Shown here piece after piece: positions 30,701 through 38,684 of a stretch of DNA of 64,000 nt; position 1 is the stretch's first letter; each line of letters begins with the position of its first letter. The DNA comes from Aeromonas eucrenophila (GTDB lineage Bacteria; Pseudomonadota; Gammaproteobacteria; Enterobacterales; Aeromonadaceae). The stretch spans positions 188,520 through 252,519 of the forward strand of contig NZ_CDDF01000005.1 in NCBI RefSeq assembly GCF_000819865.1, read 5' to 3'. A model generated the notes under the pieces. The model saw only the letters and a list, made by a program, of their open reading frames with translations, was not told where the DNA came from and ran no database searches. Both the position numbers and the translations under genes were made by a program.

Positions 30701-30740
30701 ATGGGGTTGAAGCACAAGGCTCTACCTGTGGATGTGACGG

Positions 30741-31574
30741 TTACTGCAAATCTGTGCTCAGGCTGGGGGCACCGAAGTTCACCAGGCTGGCATGGGAGTG
30801 CTCGAAGTACTGTGACCAGAAGTCACCGAGGGCATCCATGGTCTTGCCGGAACGATAGGCGTGTTTCACCGCGTCGGTAACCAGTCCGGCCCCCGTAACA
30901 TAGACGCGAGCGCCTTGCAGATCGGCAAACAGTCCCTTGCTCTTGGCCTGCTTGAGCTCGTCACCGACATTGAGCTGCTTGATCTTGTTGGTGGCATAGA
31001 AGCTGGTGTAATCGGAGTGTTCCAGCATGTCCGAAATAAGGAACACGACCCGATCGCTGACGCCTTGCTCGGCCTTCATATCCTCGCCCACCTTTCGCAG
31101 CGAGCTCATGATCTCGCTCTTGGGGATGTCCTGGCGGGCATCACGCAGCGCTTTCACGAACTGTTTGCCAAAGCCGTTACGAAAGACCTTGGTCTGTGTC
31201 GCCAGGCAGGTGTCCAGACTGCGCAATTTGCGCATGTTGACATCGTCCCGGATCTCTCCGTTCAGCGGCATATCCAGTTGCCCCGCGTAGGCCAGGCGAA
31301 GGTATTCGCCAGGCAAGAAGGCGGAGAAGGTATAGAGCTTGACGCGATCACCGGCCTGCACGAACCGTTCGATCTGGCCCCAGCTGCTGCGTTGCAGATC
31401 GTCGGGCATCGGAATGGTCTGATCGATGATGACTACCAGCTCGCGACCTGTGCCCGCAGGCTTGATGTCTGTCAGGCCATTGCGCTCATAGCAGCTCTGT
31501 ATGTCGTTACGGTCGGCGGCCAACGCTGCGCAAGGCAGCGTTAACGCCAGTAGTAATACCTGGGTGATCTTCAC
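30741..31574 (-). CDS. Secreted VWA-like protein of the three-gene envelope operon
   Basis: The 277-residue protein has a signal peptide (MKITQVLLLALTLPCAALAA, cleavage near 20). The region from residue 46 resembles a von Willebrand A fold: strand VVIID then DQTIP (D51) in place of the usual DxSxS metal site, a later SDRVVFLISDMLEHSDYT strand, and an ARVYVTGAG strand. No family name is recalled. Two cysteines near residues 28 and 120 could form a disulfide. The start is GTG, two bases after the stop of the upstream membrane-protein gene. It is probably periplasmic and part of one complex with its two neighbours, which is inference from operon structure. Confidence 0.75.
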   Translation of the reverse strand: MKITQVLLLALTLPCAALAADRNDIQSCYERNGLTDIKPAGTGRELVVIIDQTIPMPDDLQRSSWGQIERFVQAGDRVKLYTFSAFLPGEYLRLAYAGQLDMPLNGEIRDDVNMRKLRSLDTCLATQTKVFRNGFGKQFVKALRDARQDIPKSEIMSSLRKVGEDMKAEQGVSDRVVFLISDMLEHSDYTSFYATNKIKQLNVGDELKQAKSKGLFADLQGARVYVTGAGLVTDAVKHAYRSGKTMDALGDFWSQYFEHSHASLVNFGAPSLSTDLQ

Positions 31575-31576
31575 AA

Positions 31577-33166
31577 TTAGGCACTCTGCTTGGTGGGGAA
31601 GAGGCCCAGGGTCTTGAGGGCCATCTGCTGTTCACGGATATCACGCAACTGCGCTTCATCCACCCCCAGTGCGCGGCTGGCCGCGGCCAGGCTCTCTTCG
31701 GGCAGGCCAGTGACATCATGGAAATCGGCGGCCTTGACGACAGTGCCTGTCTGGCCAGGGGCATCTGTGGTGGACGGGAGCGCCGCCTCTGCCTGAGCAA
31801 CTACCTGAGTAACTGCCGGCTCGGCTTGCGCAGTCTGTGTTGTCTGAGGTGCTGCCTGAGGGGCAGGCTTGGGTGGCACCGTGCCCGCCTTGTACTCGAT
31901 AAAGGCCAGGAAGTTACGATGGGCGGACTTTTCCCCTTCCAGCGCACCCAGCACACCTGAGTTGGTATGGTCACGGCTCGACAACAGGGTCTGCAAGCGG
32001 CGGAGCTTGTCATCTGCATGACTGGCAATGGCGGTGCGTTGCTGGTCCATGGCGTCCAGCATCTCCTCGGCGGTCGCGTATTCGTGAGTGAGACGCCAGG
32101 CTGTTTTAGAATGAGTGCCTGCAAAGTGGTACTTGCTGGCAAGCCAGATGCTGATCCCCTGAATGGCGATGTAGATCAGCGACAGCATGACGTAGGTGGT
32201 CAGGCTGGCCTCACGGATGGCCTGCATCTTGTCGTCTATGGTGGCCTCTTCCGCCTCGCTGTTGATAGCCTGGGACTCCTCCGGCAGATCAAAGGGCGAC
32301 GCCATGCTGCTGTCACTCTGCGCCGTTGTTTCTGCACGCATGTTGTTCACCATCTCGGTCTCTATGCTGTCGAGGGTGGCTGAACGCACCACGAAGGCAC
32401 CAACGGCCATGCAGGCAACAAACGAAGCACAGACAATCAGCCAGACAAACTTGCGGGTAACACCCGAGTTCACATCTTTCAGGCGTGCCAGCAGCTGTTC
32501 ATAGTCGGGTTTGTCAGAGTCCGAGAAGGAGTCTTCCAGATTGATGGCTTTGTTTGCCTTGAGGGTACGAGAACGTTTGGAAGGCTCTTCCCCTTGCCAC
32601 CAGTGGCGTGCTCGGGCGATCAGGCTGTTGTGATGCAGGGAGTGCCCCGCAACTTCAGCCAGGAATGCGGATGCGACGGCGAGCAACAGAGCCGTCGCGG
32701 CTGCCAACAGGTGACGGTCATTGGTTGACGCATCCATGTTCATCCAGCCTGCGAGCACGTAGGCAAACCCCATTGCCTCGACCAGCACCAGCACCAGCAC
32801 CAGGGCAAGCACCCATGCCGGGCGCGGGGAGCGACCTGCCTCTCCTGCCTTGGCCAGGTAGTCGAGGGAGGCATTGTAGGCATCCGGCCCCTTCAGGTGT
32901 TTCTTGTACTCGCGGTAGTACACATTCGACAGGGTCACTTCATGGTTGATCCAGCCATCACCATCGACCGAGGCGGGCTTGCGTGCGAGGCGAGCCACAG
33001 TGCCGATCAGAGGCAGGCTGTGCCATACCCGGATCAGGAAGTAGGAGACATTCTCCCAATGCCGCCACACAACAACGGCGCTGATGAGGAATGAAATAAT
33101 GCCAACGGTCAGCATCTGGTTGGCGAGGATCAGCGCTTTGAGCGCTGCCAAAGAAAAGTCTTCCAC
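31577..33166 (-). CDS. Five-helix membrane protein of the three-gene envelope operon
   Basis: The 529-residue protein has predicted helices near residues 15-34, 118-140, 152-172, 240-261 and 322-343. A charged cytoplasmic or periplasmic loop (~345-430) follows, then a Pro/Ala/Gln/Thr-rich stretch (~430-485) and a short C-terminal segment (VTGLPEESLAAASRALGVDEAQLRDIREQQ). No family is recognised, and MotA/TolQ-type channel motifs are not seen. The start is an ATG with GGAGAAAC upstream. It lies 17 bp after the OmpA-lipoprotein gene. GC appears lower than in the flanks. Role unknown; an inner-membrane anchor for an envelope-spanning complex is inference. Confidence 0.75.
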   Translation of the reverse strand: MEDFSLAALKALILANQMLTVGIISFLISAVVVWRHWENVSYFLIRVWHSLPLIGTVARLARKPASVDGDGWINHEVTLSNVYYREYKKHLKGPDAYNASLDYLAKAGEAGRSPRPAWVLALVLVLVLVEAMGFAYVLAGWMNMDASTNDRHLLAAATALLLAVASAFLAEVAGHSLHHNSLIARARHWWQGEEPSKRSRTLKANKAINLEDSFSDSDKPDYEQLLARLKDVNSGVTRKFVWLIVCASFVACMAVGAFVVRSATLDSIETEMVNNMRAETTAQSDSSMASPFDLPEESQAINSEAEEATIDDKMQAIREASLTTYVMLSLIYIAIQGISIWLASKYHFAGTHSKTAWRLTHEYATAEEMLDAMDQQRTAIASHADDKLRRLQTLLSSRDHTNSGVLGALEGEKSAHRNFLAFIEYKAGTVPPKPAPQAAPQTTQTAQAEPAVTQVVAQAEAALPSTTDAPGQTGTVVKAADFHDVTGLPEESLAAASRALGVDEAQLRDIREQQMALKTLGLFPTKQSA

Positions 33167-33183
33167 TAAGTTTCTCCGTTTTC

Positions 33184-34740
33184 TTATTTGGAATGGGTGG
33201 CGGGAATGGGCATGTAGGAAGCCACATAAGCCTCGGAACCTGCCGGATAGAACAGGGCTCCCTGGCTTACCTTGGCGTTGCCTTTACTGAACACGAGATC
33301 CATGCAGGAGACGGGCGCCTTGGGGTCGCTGGTGAAGACGCGGTAAAGCACTTCACTCTCGCCCTCGTAGGTGTTGGCCACCGCCTTGAGGGATTGGGCC
33401 TTCTTCTGGCTTGAGGACTTGTAACCCTGAACCACCTGCAGGATCGGCTGGCGATCGACCTTGGCGTTATCCCGCAGGATGGAAACCGGAGAGACGGTCA
33501 CCAGGTGGCCGTTGACGGTATTGGCCCAGACGCGGTTGTTGTAGCCGGGCATGTACTCCTTGGTGGCATGGCGTGGGAGCGGTTGGTCGTCTGCCATGCT
33601 CAGCACCTGGCCCGCACTGCGCGGCTTATCCGCTTCACAGCTCGACATCGGCATGTCGCTCGCGTAGGCGCTGCTGATCAGCGCAAAGCCGCTCGCCTTG
33701 GGCTTGATGTTCTGGGCCATGTTCCACTGGTAGGTATTGACAGGTGCGCCGCCAAAATCCACCGCTGCCTTGGCGTTGGGCGCAGCCTTGGCCGTGTTGC
33801 TGTCAGGTGCGCTCTGTTTGGCTGTGGCTTGACGAGGGGCGGTTTGCGACCTGGCCGCCACCTTGCTGGAACTGCTTGCAGACTGAGTCGCGGGTGTGGC
33901 CGCTGTCACACGAGGCTTGGCGGTATCGGACGCGCCATAACGCAGATATCTGGTGTTGCCCTCTTCGGACTGAGCCCGCATCACCAGGGCCTGCTCGTTG
34001 GCGAGTTCAACGATCTCGACCCGGCGATTCTGACCGCGCAGCAAGGGGTCACTGTTGTCTGCGATGGGGCGTGAAGAGCCCGCTCCTTGGTAATAAATGG
34101 AGCTGGCCGGGATTCCCGCTTTCACCAGGACCTTGCCGACAGCCCTGGCCCGTTGCTCGGACAGTTTCAGGTTGAATTCTGCAGGGCCGGTCGCATCGCT
34201 ATGACCGACGAGGAGGATACGGCGCTCTTGACGCTCAGTGGATGCCTCGGTTTGAGTGGCGGCGGGGGGATTGGCATACACCTGAGCCAGTTTGGTCACC
34301 ACCCGTTGACCGCTTTCCGTCAGCTGGTCAGAACCAATGGCGAACATGCCCGAATCGGGTATCTGGGCAACCAGCCCCGCATTCTGGGGCACATTGGTCG
34401 CGACCGCGGGTTCGGCAAGGGTCAGCTGCTCTGTGGTGATCTTGAGATTCTCTTCCTTCGCGATACGGTCAAGCTCTTGCAGCCGGGATTGCCACACATA
34501 GCCTGCCGCACAGCCCAGTACGCCGCCGATGGCCAGCCCTGCGACGGCCCCTTTTTCCCCGTTAAGAGCGTAACCTGCGGCCCCCCCTGCGATCATGCCT
34601 GCGCCACAGAGAACGGGCATACCATAATCTTTGCCGATGTCATTGACCGTCGATTTGAAACTCTGCATCTGATGAGAGCTGCAGCCAACGGCAGCAATCA
34701 ATACACAGCTGAGGGGCGCAAGACGAAACGATTTATCCAT
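33184..34740 (-). CDS. OmpA-domain lipoprotein heading the three-gene envelope operon
   Basis: The 518-residue protein has a lipoprotein signal (AAVGC, lipid-bearing C20) and a glycine-zipper hydrophobic stretch (~43-82: GAGMIAGGAAGYALNG and GLAIGGVLGCAAG). An OmpA peptidoglycan-binding domain follows (~128-246, with VGHSDATG, LSEQRARAVGKVL and GQNRRVEIVE). A low-complexity Ser/Ala/Thr linker (~270-325) leads to a C-terminal domain (~330-518) that is not recognised. It would be lipidated in the outer or inner membrane and clasp peptidoglycan. It is the first gene of the operon; the start ATG has AAGGAAT upstream. Confidence 0.85.
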   Translation of the reverse strand: MDKSFRLAPLSCVLIAAVGCSSHQMQSFKSTVNDIGKDYGMPVLCGAGMIAGGAAGYALNGEKGAVAGLAIGGVLGCAAGYVWQSRLQELDRIAKEENLKITTEQLTLAEPAVATNVPQNAGLVAQIPDSGMFAIGSDQLTESGQRVVTKLAQVYANPPAATQTEASTERQERRILLVGHSDATGPAEFNLKLSEQRARAVGKVLVKAGIPASSIYYQGAGSSRPIADNSDPLLRGQNRRVEIVELANEQALVMRAQSEEGNTRYLRYGASDTAKPRVTAATPATQSASSSSKVAARSQTAPRQATAKQSAPDSNTAKAAPNAKAAVDFGGAPVNTYQWNMAQNIKPKASGFALISSAYASDMPMSSCEADKPRSAGQVLSMADDQPLPRHATKEYMPGYNNRVWANTVNGHLVTVSPVSILRDNAKVDRQPILQVVQGYKSSSQKKAQSLKAVANTYEGESEVLYRVFTSDPKAPVSCMDLVFSKGNAKVSQGALFYPAGSEAYVASYMPIPATHSK

Positions 34741-35342
34741 AGCTATTCCTTGCCATTCTTATTTAATGCCGAGATTCAGGCATGCAAAAAATGCGCAGAG
34801 AAAGTGATCTCTCAATACGCGGTAAAATAATCGACGATTATTGACACAAAAGGCATTAGTGGTGAGTTTTTTGAATATCAGCCCACAACGCTCTCATTCT
34901 CGTAAATAACAGGCTTCCTGTTTGCCCTATTTGTCAGCAAAGGCAATCGCCCATGTCATTGAATAGGTATCGAGTGGCAATGATAAGCCAAACGAGGCTG
35001 ATCAAGCGAGCGCAAAAGTGATGCAAGCATCAGAAAAACATCGTTTTTTAAATAATTTTGCCAAATTGCTTCTTTATCGGTGATAAAGGAGGCGAGTGGC
35101 TGTCAGGCTGTTTGTGAGGGGAGATCTCCGTTGTGCCCTATTGGGTCGCGGCACGGCAAGATGGAGAACAGGAGGTGGCATCTGGCGTCATTATCGTGAT
35201 TCGTTGGCGAAAAAACATGCATAAACAGGATAAAACATGGCATTAATCGCAGTTGGTGAATTAATTATCGAGAGGGGCTGTCGAATAGTGGCGGCATTGC
35301 TATCTTGTGCTGCCGGATAATATCGATAAGGAGAGCGGCCGC
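34741..35342. other. AT-rich regulatory interval between divergent units
   Basis: About 600 bp without a supported gene and visibly richer in A+T than the flanks. A perfect palindrome, AATAATCG-A-CGATTATT, lies at 34826-34842, 86 bp upstream of the OmpA-lipoprotein start, and is a candidate operator. Poly-A/T tracts (for example ATCGTTTTTTAAATAATTTTG near 35039) resemble a bent or H-NS-type region. Several ATGs open only very short frames. Confidence 0.55.
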
Positions 35343-35408
35343 ATGCTTGCCTCTCTTGTTAATTCTTCACGAACACTTCAGCAGGCTTATCTGCATTGGG
35401 AGAGATAG
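35343..35408 (+). CDS. 21-codon leader ORF before a small membrane protein
   Basis: A 21-residue frame (MLASLVNSSRTLQQAYLHWER) has a strong AAGGAG 9 nt upstream. Its TAG stop directly abuts the ATG of the next gene (TAGATG). This layout suggests translational coupling or a leader peptide. It contains no run of one amino acid that would suggest attenuation. Whether it is translated is unknown. Confidence 0.4.
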   Translation: MLASLVNSSRTLQQAYLHWER

Positions 35409-35648
35409 ATGGCGGTTAAGGTCAGATCCAGAAGAGAGAAGATTGGCAGCGGGCTCGGGCTGGTGCTCGGGATCATTGCCTTCAACCTCATGGTGCCCCT
35501 GCTGTTTGAGAAGCAGGCAAGCTTTGATTTCAACCAGCTGCTCTGGGCTGTGGTCAGCGCCATGGTGAGCTCCGAGCTGGGGGCCAGAGTGGGCAAGTGG
35601 CTCGATGTCAGAGAGCAGGCCAAGGAACTGGCGAAAGAACCCGAATAG
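35409..35648 (+). CDS. Small two-helix membrane protein of unknown function
   Basis: The 79-residue protein has a basic N-terminus (KVRSRREK), one hydrophobic helix (~13-32) and a second weaker helix (~43-60), then a charged tail (DVREQAKELAKEPE). It is not recognised. GGGAG lies 6 nt before its ATG, and the 21-codon leader ends immediately upstream. It is followed 51 bp later by a Gfo/Idh oxidoreductase gene on the same strand, so the two may be co-transcribed. Codon use is less biased than in neighbouring housekeeping genes. Confidence 0.6.
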   Translation: MAVKVRSRREKIGSGLGLVLGIIAFNLMVPLLFEKQASFDFNQLLWAVVSAMVSSELGARVGKWLDVREQAKELAKEPE

Positions 35649-35699
35649 AAAGCGCCGGATATTACTCTGTCTGCATTCCATCCATCACAAGGAGTTCCC

Positions 35700-36608
35700 A
35701 TGCGCATTGCCCTGATTGGCCTCGGTGATATCGCCCAGAAGGCCTATCTGCCGCTGCTCGCGAGCGACGAACGAGTCACTCCGCTGCTCTGTACCCGCAG
35801 CCCAGAGGTGCTCGGCAAACTGGCCCGCCAGTATCGCATTGCCGAGTGCTTTACCGAGGTGGATGCGCTGCTGGCGAGTCGCCCGGACGCCGTGATGATC
35901 CACGCCGCCACAGCTGTGCACTTCGCGCTGGCCCGCCAATGCCTGCAAGCGGGTATCCCTACCTTCGTCGACAAGCCGCTCTGCTTTAGCTACGCCGAGG
36001 TGGAGGCACTCGCCAATCTCGCCATCGCTAAGGATTGCCCGCTGTTTGTGGGCTTCAACCGCCGCTATCTGCCCGCCATGGGGGCTGCTCGTGCCGAGCC
36101 GCTTACCGAGATCCATTGGCAGAAACACAGACACACCCTGCCTGGGTTGCCGCGCCAGTTCCTGTTCGACGACTGTATCCATGTGCTCGACAGCCTCTGC
36201 TTCTATGGCGGCGCCCCGAGCGGAGACCTTCATGCGGTGCTGAGGCGAAATAGCCAGCAGCCTGAGCTGCTGGCCGGGGTGAGCGTCGCCTGGCAGAGCG
36301 GGCAGACGGCGGTGAGCGGCAGCATGAACCGCAGCGCCGGCATCACCGAGGAGCGCATCGACGCCTATGGCGACAACCTCTCCCTGCATATCGAGAACTG
36401 CACCCGCGGTACCCTTGCGCGGGACAAAACTGTGCAAGCTCTGGCACCGGACGACTGGCAACCGGTGCTGGCGAGCCGGGGCTTCGTTGCGATGCTCGAT
36501 CACTGGTATGGGCAGATTGAGGCGGGCCGCGCCGATGGGGCGCTGATTGAGAGCTATCTGCAGAGCCATCACTTGGCGGAGAGATTGGTGGCCCTGGCGG
36601 GGGAGTGA
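35700..36608 (+). CDS. Gfo/Idh/MocA family oxidoreductase, MviM-like
   Basis: The 302-residue protein has an N-terminal Rossmann domain (ALIGLGDIAQKAYLPLL, residues 4-20) and the family motif FVDKPLCFSYAEVEALANLA (near 88-107; K91 is the catalytic-site Lys of EKP/DKP). The block LFVGFNRRYLPAM is typical of E. coli MviM. It probably uses NAD(P)H on a sugar or polyol, but the substrate is unknown. AAGGAGTTCCC directly precedes the ATG. In E. coli, mviM lies beside murJ (mviN); no murJ is seen here. Confidence 0.85.
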   Translation: MRIALIGLGDIAQKAYLPLLASDERVTPLLCTRSPEVLGKLARQYRIAECFTEVDALLASRPDAVMIHAATAVHFALARQCLQAGIPTFVDKPLCFSYAEVEALANLAIAKDCPLFVGFNRRYLPAMGAARAEPLTEIHWQKHRHTLPGLPRQFLFDDCIHVLDSLCFYGGAPSGDLHAVLRRNSQQPELLAGVSVAWQSGQTAVSGSMNRSAGITEERIDAYGDNLSLHIENCTRGTLARDKTVQALAPDDWQPVLASRGFVAMLDHWYGQIEAGRADGALIESYLQSHHLAERLVALAGE

Positions 36609-36789
36609 GGCTTCTCAAGTCTCTGCCGAGTTTGTTCTCGCGGGCTGGATGGCGAAGGAATAGGCAGAGCACTGTATAGGATGACGGATCCCTGCGCAGT
36701 CGGCAGGGGAGTGGGCCGCCGTGCGAGCCAAGCGCTGGCTTGTTTGCTATCTTGGCGGCAGTCACAGGGTTGAACACAGCAGCGAGTCT

Positions 36790-36882
36790 ATGAACATTAT
36801 GTTGGGCATCTACCTCGGTTCCCGGATCACTGACGATGAGAGCGTGAGCCGCATTCAGGTGGGTCAGGTGGAGCAGGTATGA
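36790..36882 (+). pseudogene. Decayed duplicate of the ruvC 5' end
   Basis: A 30-codon frame (first residues MNIMLGIYLGSRIT) matches the start of RuvC ([14 protein letters not shown]). Over the first 43 bases 33 are identical to 36879-36921. The catalytic Asp (D8 of RuvC here) is replaced by Tyr, so it is not an active nuclease. Its TGA overlaps the ruvC ATG as ATGA, so translation may couple to ruvC. No strong RBS is seen. Confidence 0.5.
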
Positions 36883-37400
36883 GCATTATTCTGGGGATAG
36901 ACCCGGGTTCCAGGATCACCGGCTACGGCGTTATCCGCATCGTCTCCGGCAAGGCGCAGTATCTGGGGTCAGGCTGCATCCGCACCGACTTGGGCGAGCT
37001 GCCGTCACGTCTCAAGCAGGTGTATGACGGGGTGAGCGAGATCATCACCCAGTTCAAGCCAGACGAGTTCGCCATCGAGCGGGTGTTCATGGCCCGCAAC
37101 GCCGATTCGGCTTTGAAGCTCGGTCAGGCCAGGGGCAGCGCCATCGTCGCGGCGGTCAACGCCCTGCTGCCGGTCAGCGAATACTCGGCGACCCAGATCA
37201 AGCAGGCGGTGGTGGGCACGGGTGGGGCGGCCAAGGAGCAGGTGCAACACATGGTGACTCATCTGCTCAAGCTGTCGGCCACGCCCCAGGCGGATGCGGC
37301 GGATGCCCTCGGGGTGGCGCTCTGCCACTTCCATACCCGCCAGAGCCTGATCCGGATGGCGGGGCAGGCCAGCGGCTCTGTCCGTGGTCGCTATCGATGA
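36879..37400 (+). CDS. ruvC: Holliday junction resolvase RuvC
   Basis: The 173-residue protein matches E. coli RuvC in length and active site. [12 protein letters not shown] carries D8, [11 protein letters not shown] the Glu, and [14 protein letters not shown] the two Asp residues of the acidic cluster. It nicks Holliday junctions during recombination, working with RuvAB. The ATG has GTGGAG upstream. Neither ruvA nor ruvB, nor yebC, is adjacent; the next gene is aqpZ. This is an unusual setting, since the three ruv genes are usually together. Confidence 0.96.
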   Translation: MSIILGIDPGSRITGYGVIRIVSGKAQYLGSGCIRTDLGELPSRLKQVYDGVSEIITQFKPDEFAIERVFMARNADSALKLGQARGSAIVAAVNALLPVSEYSATQIKQAVVGTGGAAKEQVQHMVTHLLKLSATPQADAADALGVALCHFHTRQSLIRMAGQASGSVRGRYR

Positions 37401-37557
37401 GTGTCGTCCTGGTTTCAAAAAATAGGGTGACCGCTCCCTACCTGCTTAGTCACTGCTGCTAAAAACCACACTCCCGCCGCAGTCTGTCGCAGACGATGGG
37501 CGGGCTCAGCATGATTTCTAACGCGCACTAATGATGATTCACTTAATTAATCAATGG

Positions 37558-37577
37558 CTTGTGATGTAAATCACATT
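37558..37577. promoter_or_regulatory. CRP binding site upstream of aqpZ
   Basis: TGTGA (37560-37564), six bases, then TCACA (37571-37575) is a perfect CRP core, with flanking T and TT that fit the full consensus. It lies 122 bp upstream of the aqpZ start and 158 bp after ruvC ends. Confidence 0.8.
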
Positions 37578-37698
37578 TCATAGACAAAATAGGCTCACTT
37601 CATCTTCTTGATTCACACTCCCATAATGTGGCGCCTGTTTAATGACAGTGTCCGCATGAGCCCCGGCTCATATTTCATCATCATGGGAGATTATTAGC

Positions 37699-38388
37699 GT
37701 GAAACCATATGCAGCTGAGTTTATGGGCACCTTCTGGCTGGTGCTGGGGGGTTGTGGCAGTGCGGTGCTGGCGGCGGCATTCCCGAATGTGGGGATAGGT
37801 CTGCTCGGGGTTTCCCTGGCGTTTGGTCTGACCGTGTTGACCATGGCCTTCGCCATCGGCCACATCTCAGGTTGCCACCTGAACCCGGCCGTGACCCTGG
37901 GCCTGTGGGCCGGTGGTCGTTTCCCTGCCTCCGGTGTGCTGCCCTACATAGTGGCTCAGGTGCTGGGCGGGATAGCGGCGGGTGCCGTGCTCTATGTGAT
38001 CGCCAGTGGCCAGGCCGGCTTCGATCTGACTGCCGGCTTTGCCTCCAACGGCTATGGCGAGCATTCACCGGGTGGTTACAGCCTGCTGGCGGCCCTGGTG
38101 TGTGAAGTGGTGATGACGGGCTTCTTCCTGTTCGTGATCATGGGCGCCACCGACAGCCGCGCGCCGGCCGGTTTCGCACCGATCGCCATCGGTCTATGCC
38201 TGACCCTGATCCACCTCATCAGCATTCCGGTGACCAACACCTCGGTCAACCCGGCGCGCAGCACAGGTGTCGCCTTGTTTGTGGGTGACTGGGCCGTCAG
38301 CCAGCTGTGGCTGTTCTGGGTTGCCCCCATCGTCGGCGGCATCCTGGGTGCCCTGGCCTATCGCCTGGTGGCGACCGAGCAGAAATAA
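37699..38388 (+). CDS. aqpZ: Aquaporin Z
   Basis: The 229-residue protein has six membrane helices and two NPA half-helices, HLNPAVT (near residue 62) and SVNPARS (near 182), as in E. coli AqpZ. The block [14 protein letters not shown] is conserved. It is a water channel in the inner membrane. The start is GTG at 37699 with GGGAGA 8 nt upstream; the ATG at 37708 is within the first helix. A CRP site lies upstream and a terminator downstream. Confidence 0.96.
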   Translation: MKPYAAEFMGTFWLVLGGCGSAVLAAAFPNVGIGLLGVSLAFGLTVLTMAFAIGHISGCHLNPAVTLGLWAGGRFPASGVLPYIVAQVLGGIAAGAVLYVIASGQAGFDLTAGFASNGYGEHSPGGYSLLAALVCEVVMTGFFLFVIMGATDSRAPAGFAPIAIGLCLTLIHLISIPVTNTSVNPARSTGVALFVGDWAVSQLWLFWVAPIVGGILGALAYRLVATEQK

Positions 38389-38411
38389 GCTCGCGCAACA
38401 TGCCGCTCTAG

Positions 38412-38436
38412 AACACGCCTTCGGGCGTGTTTTTTG
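38412..38436 (+). terminator. Rho-independent terminator of aqpZ
   Basis: AACACGCC, a TTCG tetraloop-type turn and GGCGTGTT are followed by TTTTTG. Confidence 0.9.
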
Positions 38437-38455
38437 TTTTATGGGGTTGTGGGTT

Positions 38456-38545
38456 TTACAAACTCCGGGCGGCTCGGCAGCGCCTTGTGGTGCCGGTGCG
38501 GCAGTGGCATCCGAACCATATGGGGGCGGGTCTCGGTATCGGGGA
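38456..38545 (-). pseudogene. Highly decayed third copy of a transglycosylase 3' end
   Basis: The segment beginning TTACAAACTCCGGGCG and ending near GGCGGGTCTC aligns, with one or more indels, to the 3' end of the lytic transglycosylase gene at 38685. Identity is perhaps two thirds. No reading frame remains. Confidence 0.4.
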
Positions 38546-38567
38546 TCGCGGGGGGAATGTTGATGCT

Positions 38568-38650
38568 TTACAGGCCCCGGGCGTTCAGCATATCCCGGTA
38601 GCGCTGGTGCAGCAGTTTGACTCGCACCACATAGGCGCGGGTTTCCGCAT
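38568..38650 (-). pseudogene. Truncated second copy of a transglycosylase 3' end
   Basis: Of 83 bases, 77 match 38685-38767. On the minus strand it still encodes AETRAYVVRVKLLHQRYRDM and the following residues to a stop; only one residue (E to V) differs from the true gene. The upstream part of the gene is missing. Confidence 0.8.
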
Positions 38651-38684
38651 GATGGATGGGAAGGGATGACGCCGTGCTTTTGTC

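Noticed and set aside
31577..34740. Idea that the OmpA lipoprotein and membrane protein form a Zorya (ZorAB) or MotAB-type motor
   Set aside because: The lipoprotein lacks the single TM helix with an acidic proton site and the membrane protein shows no MotA/TolQ motifs. No helicase or nuclease partner is next to them.
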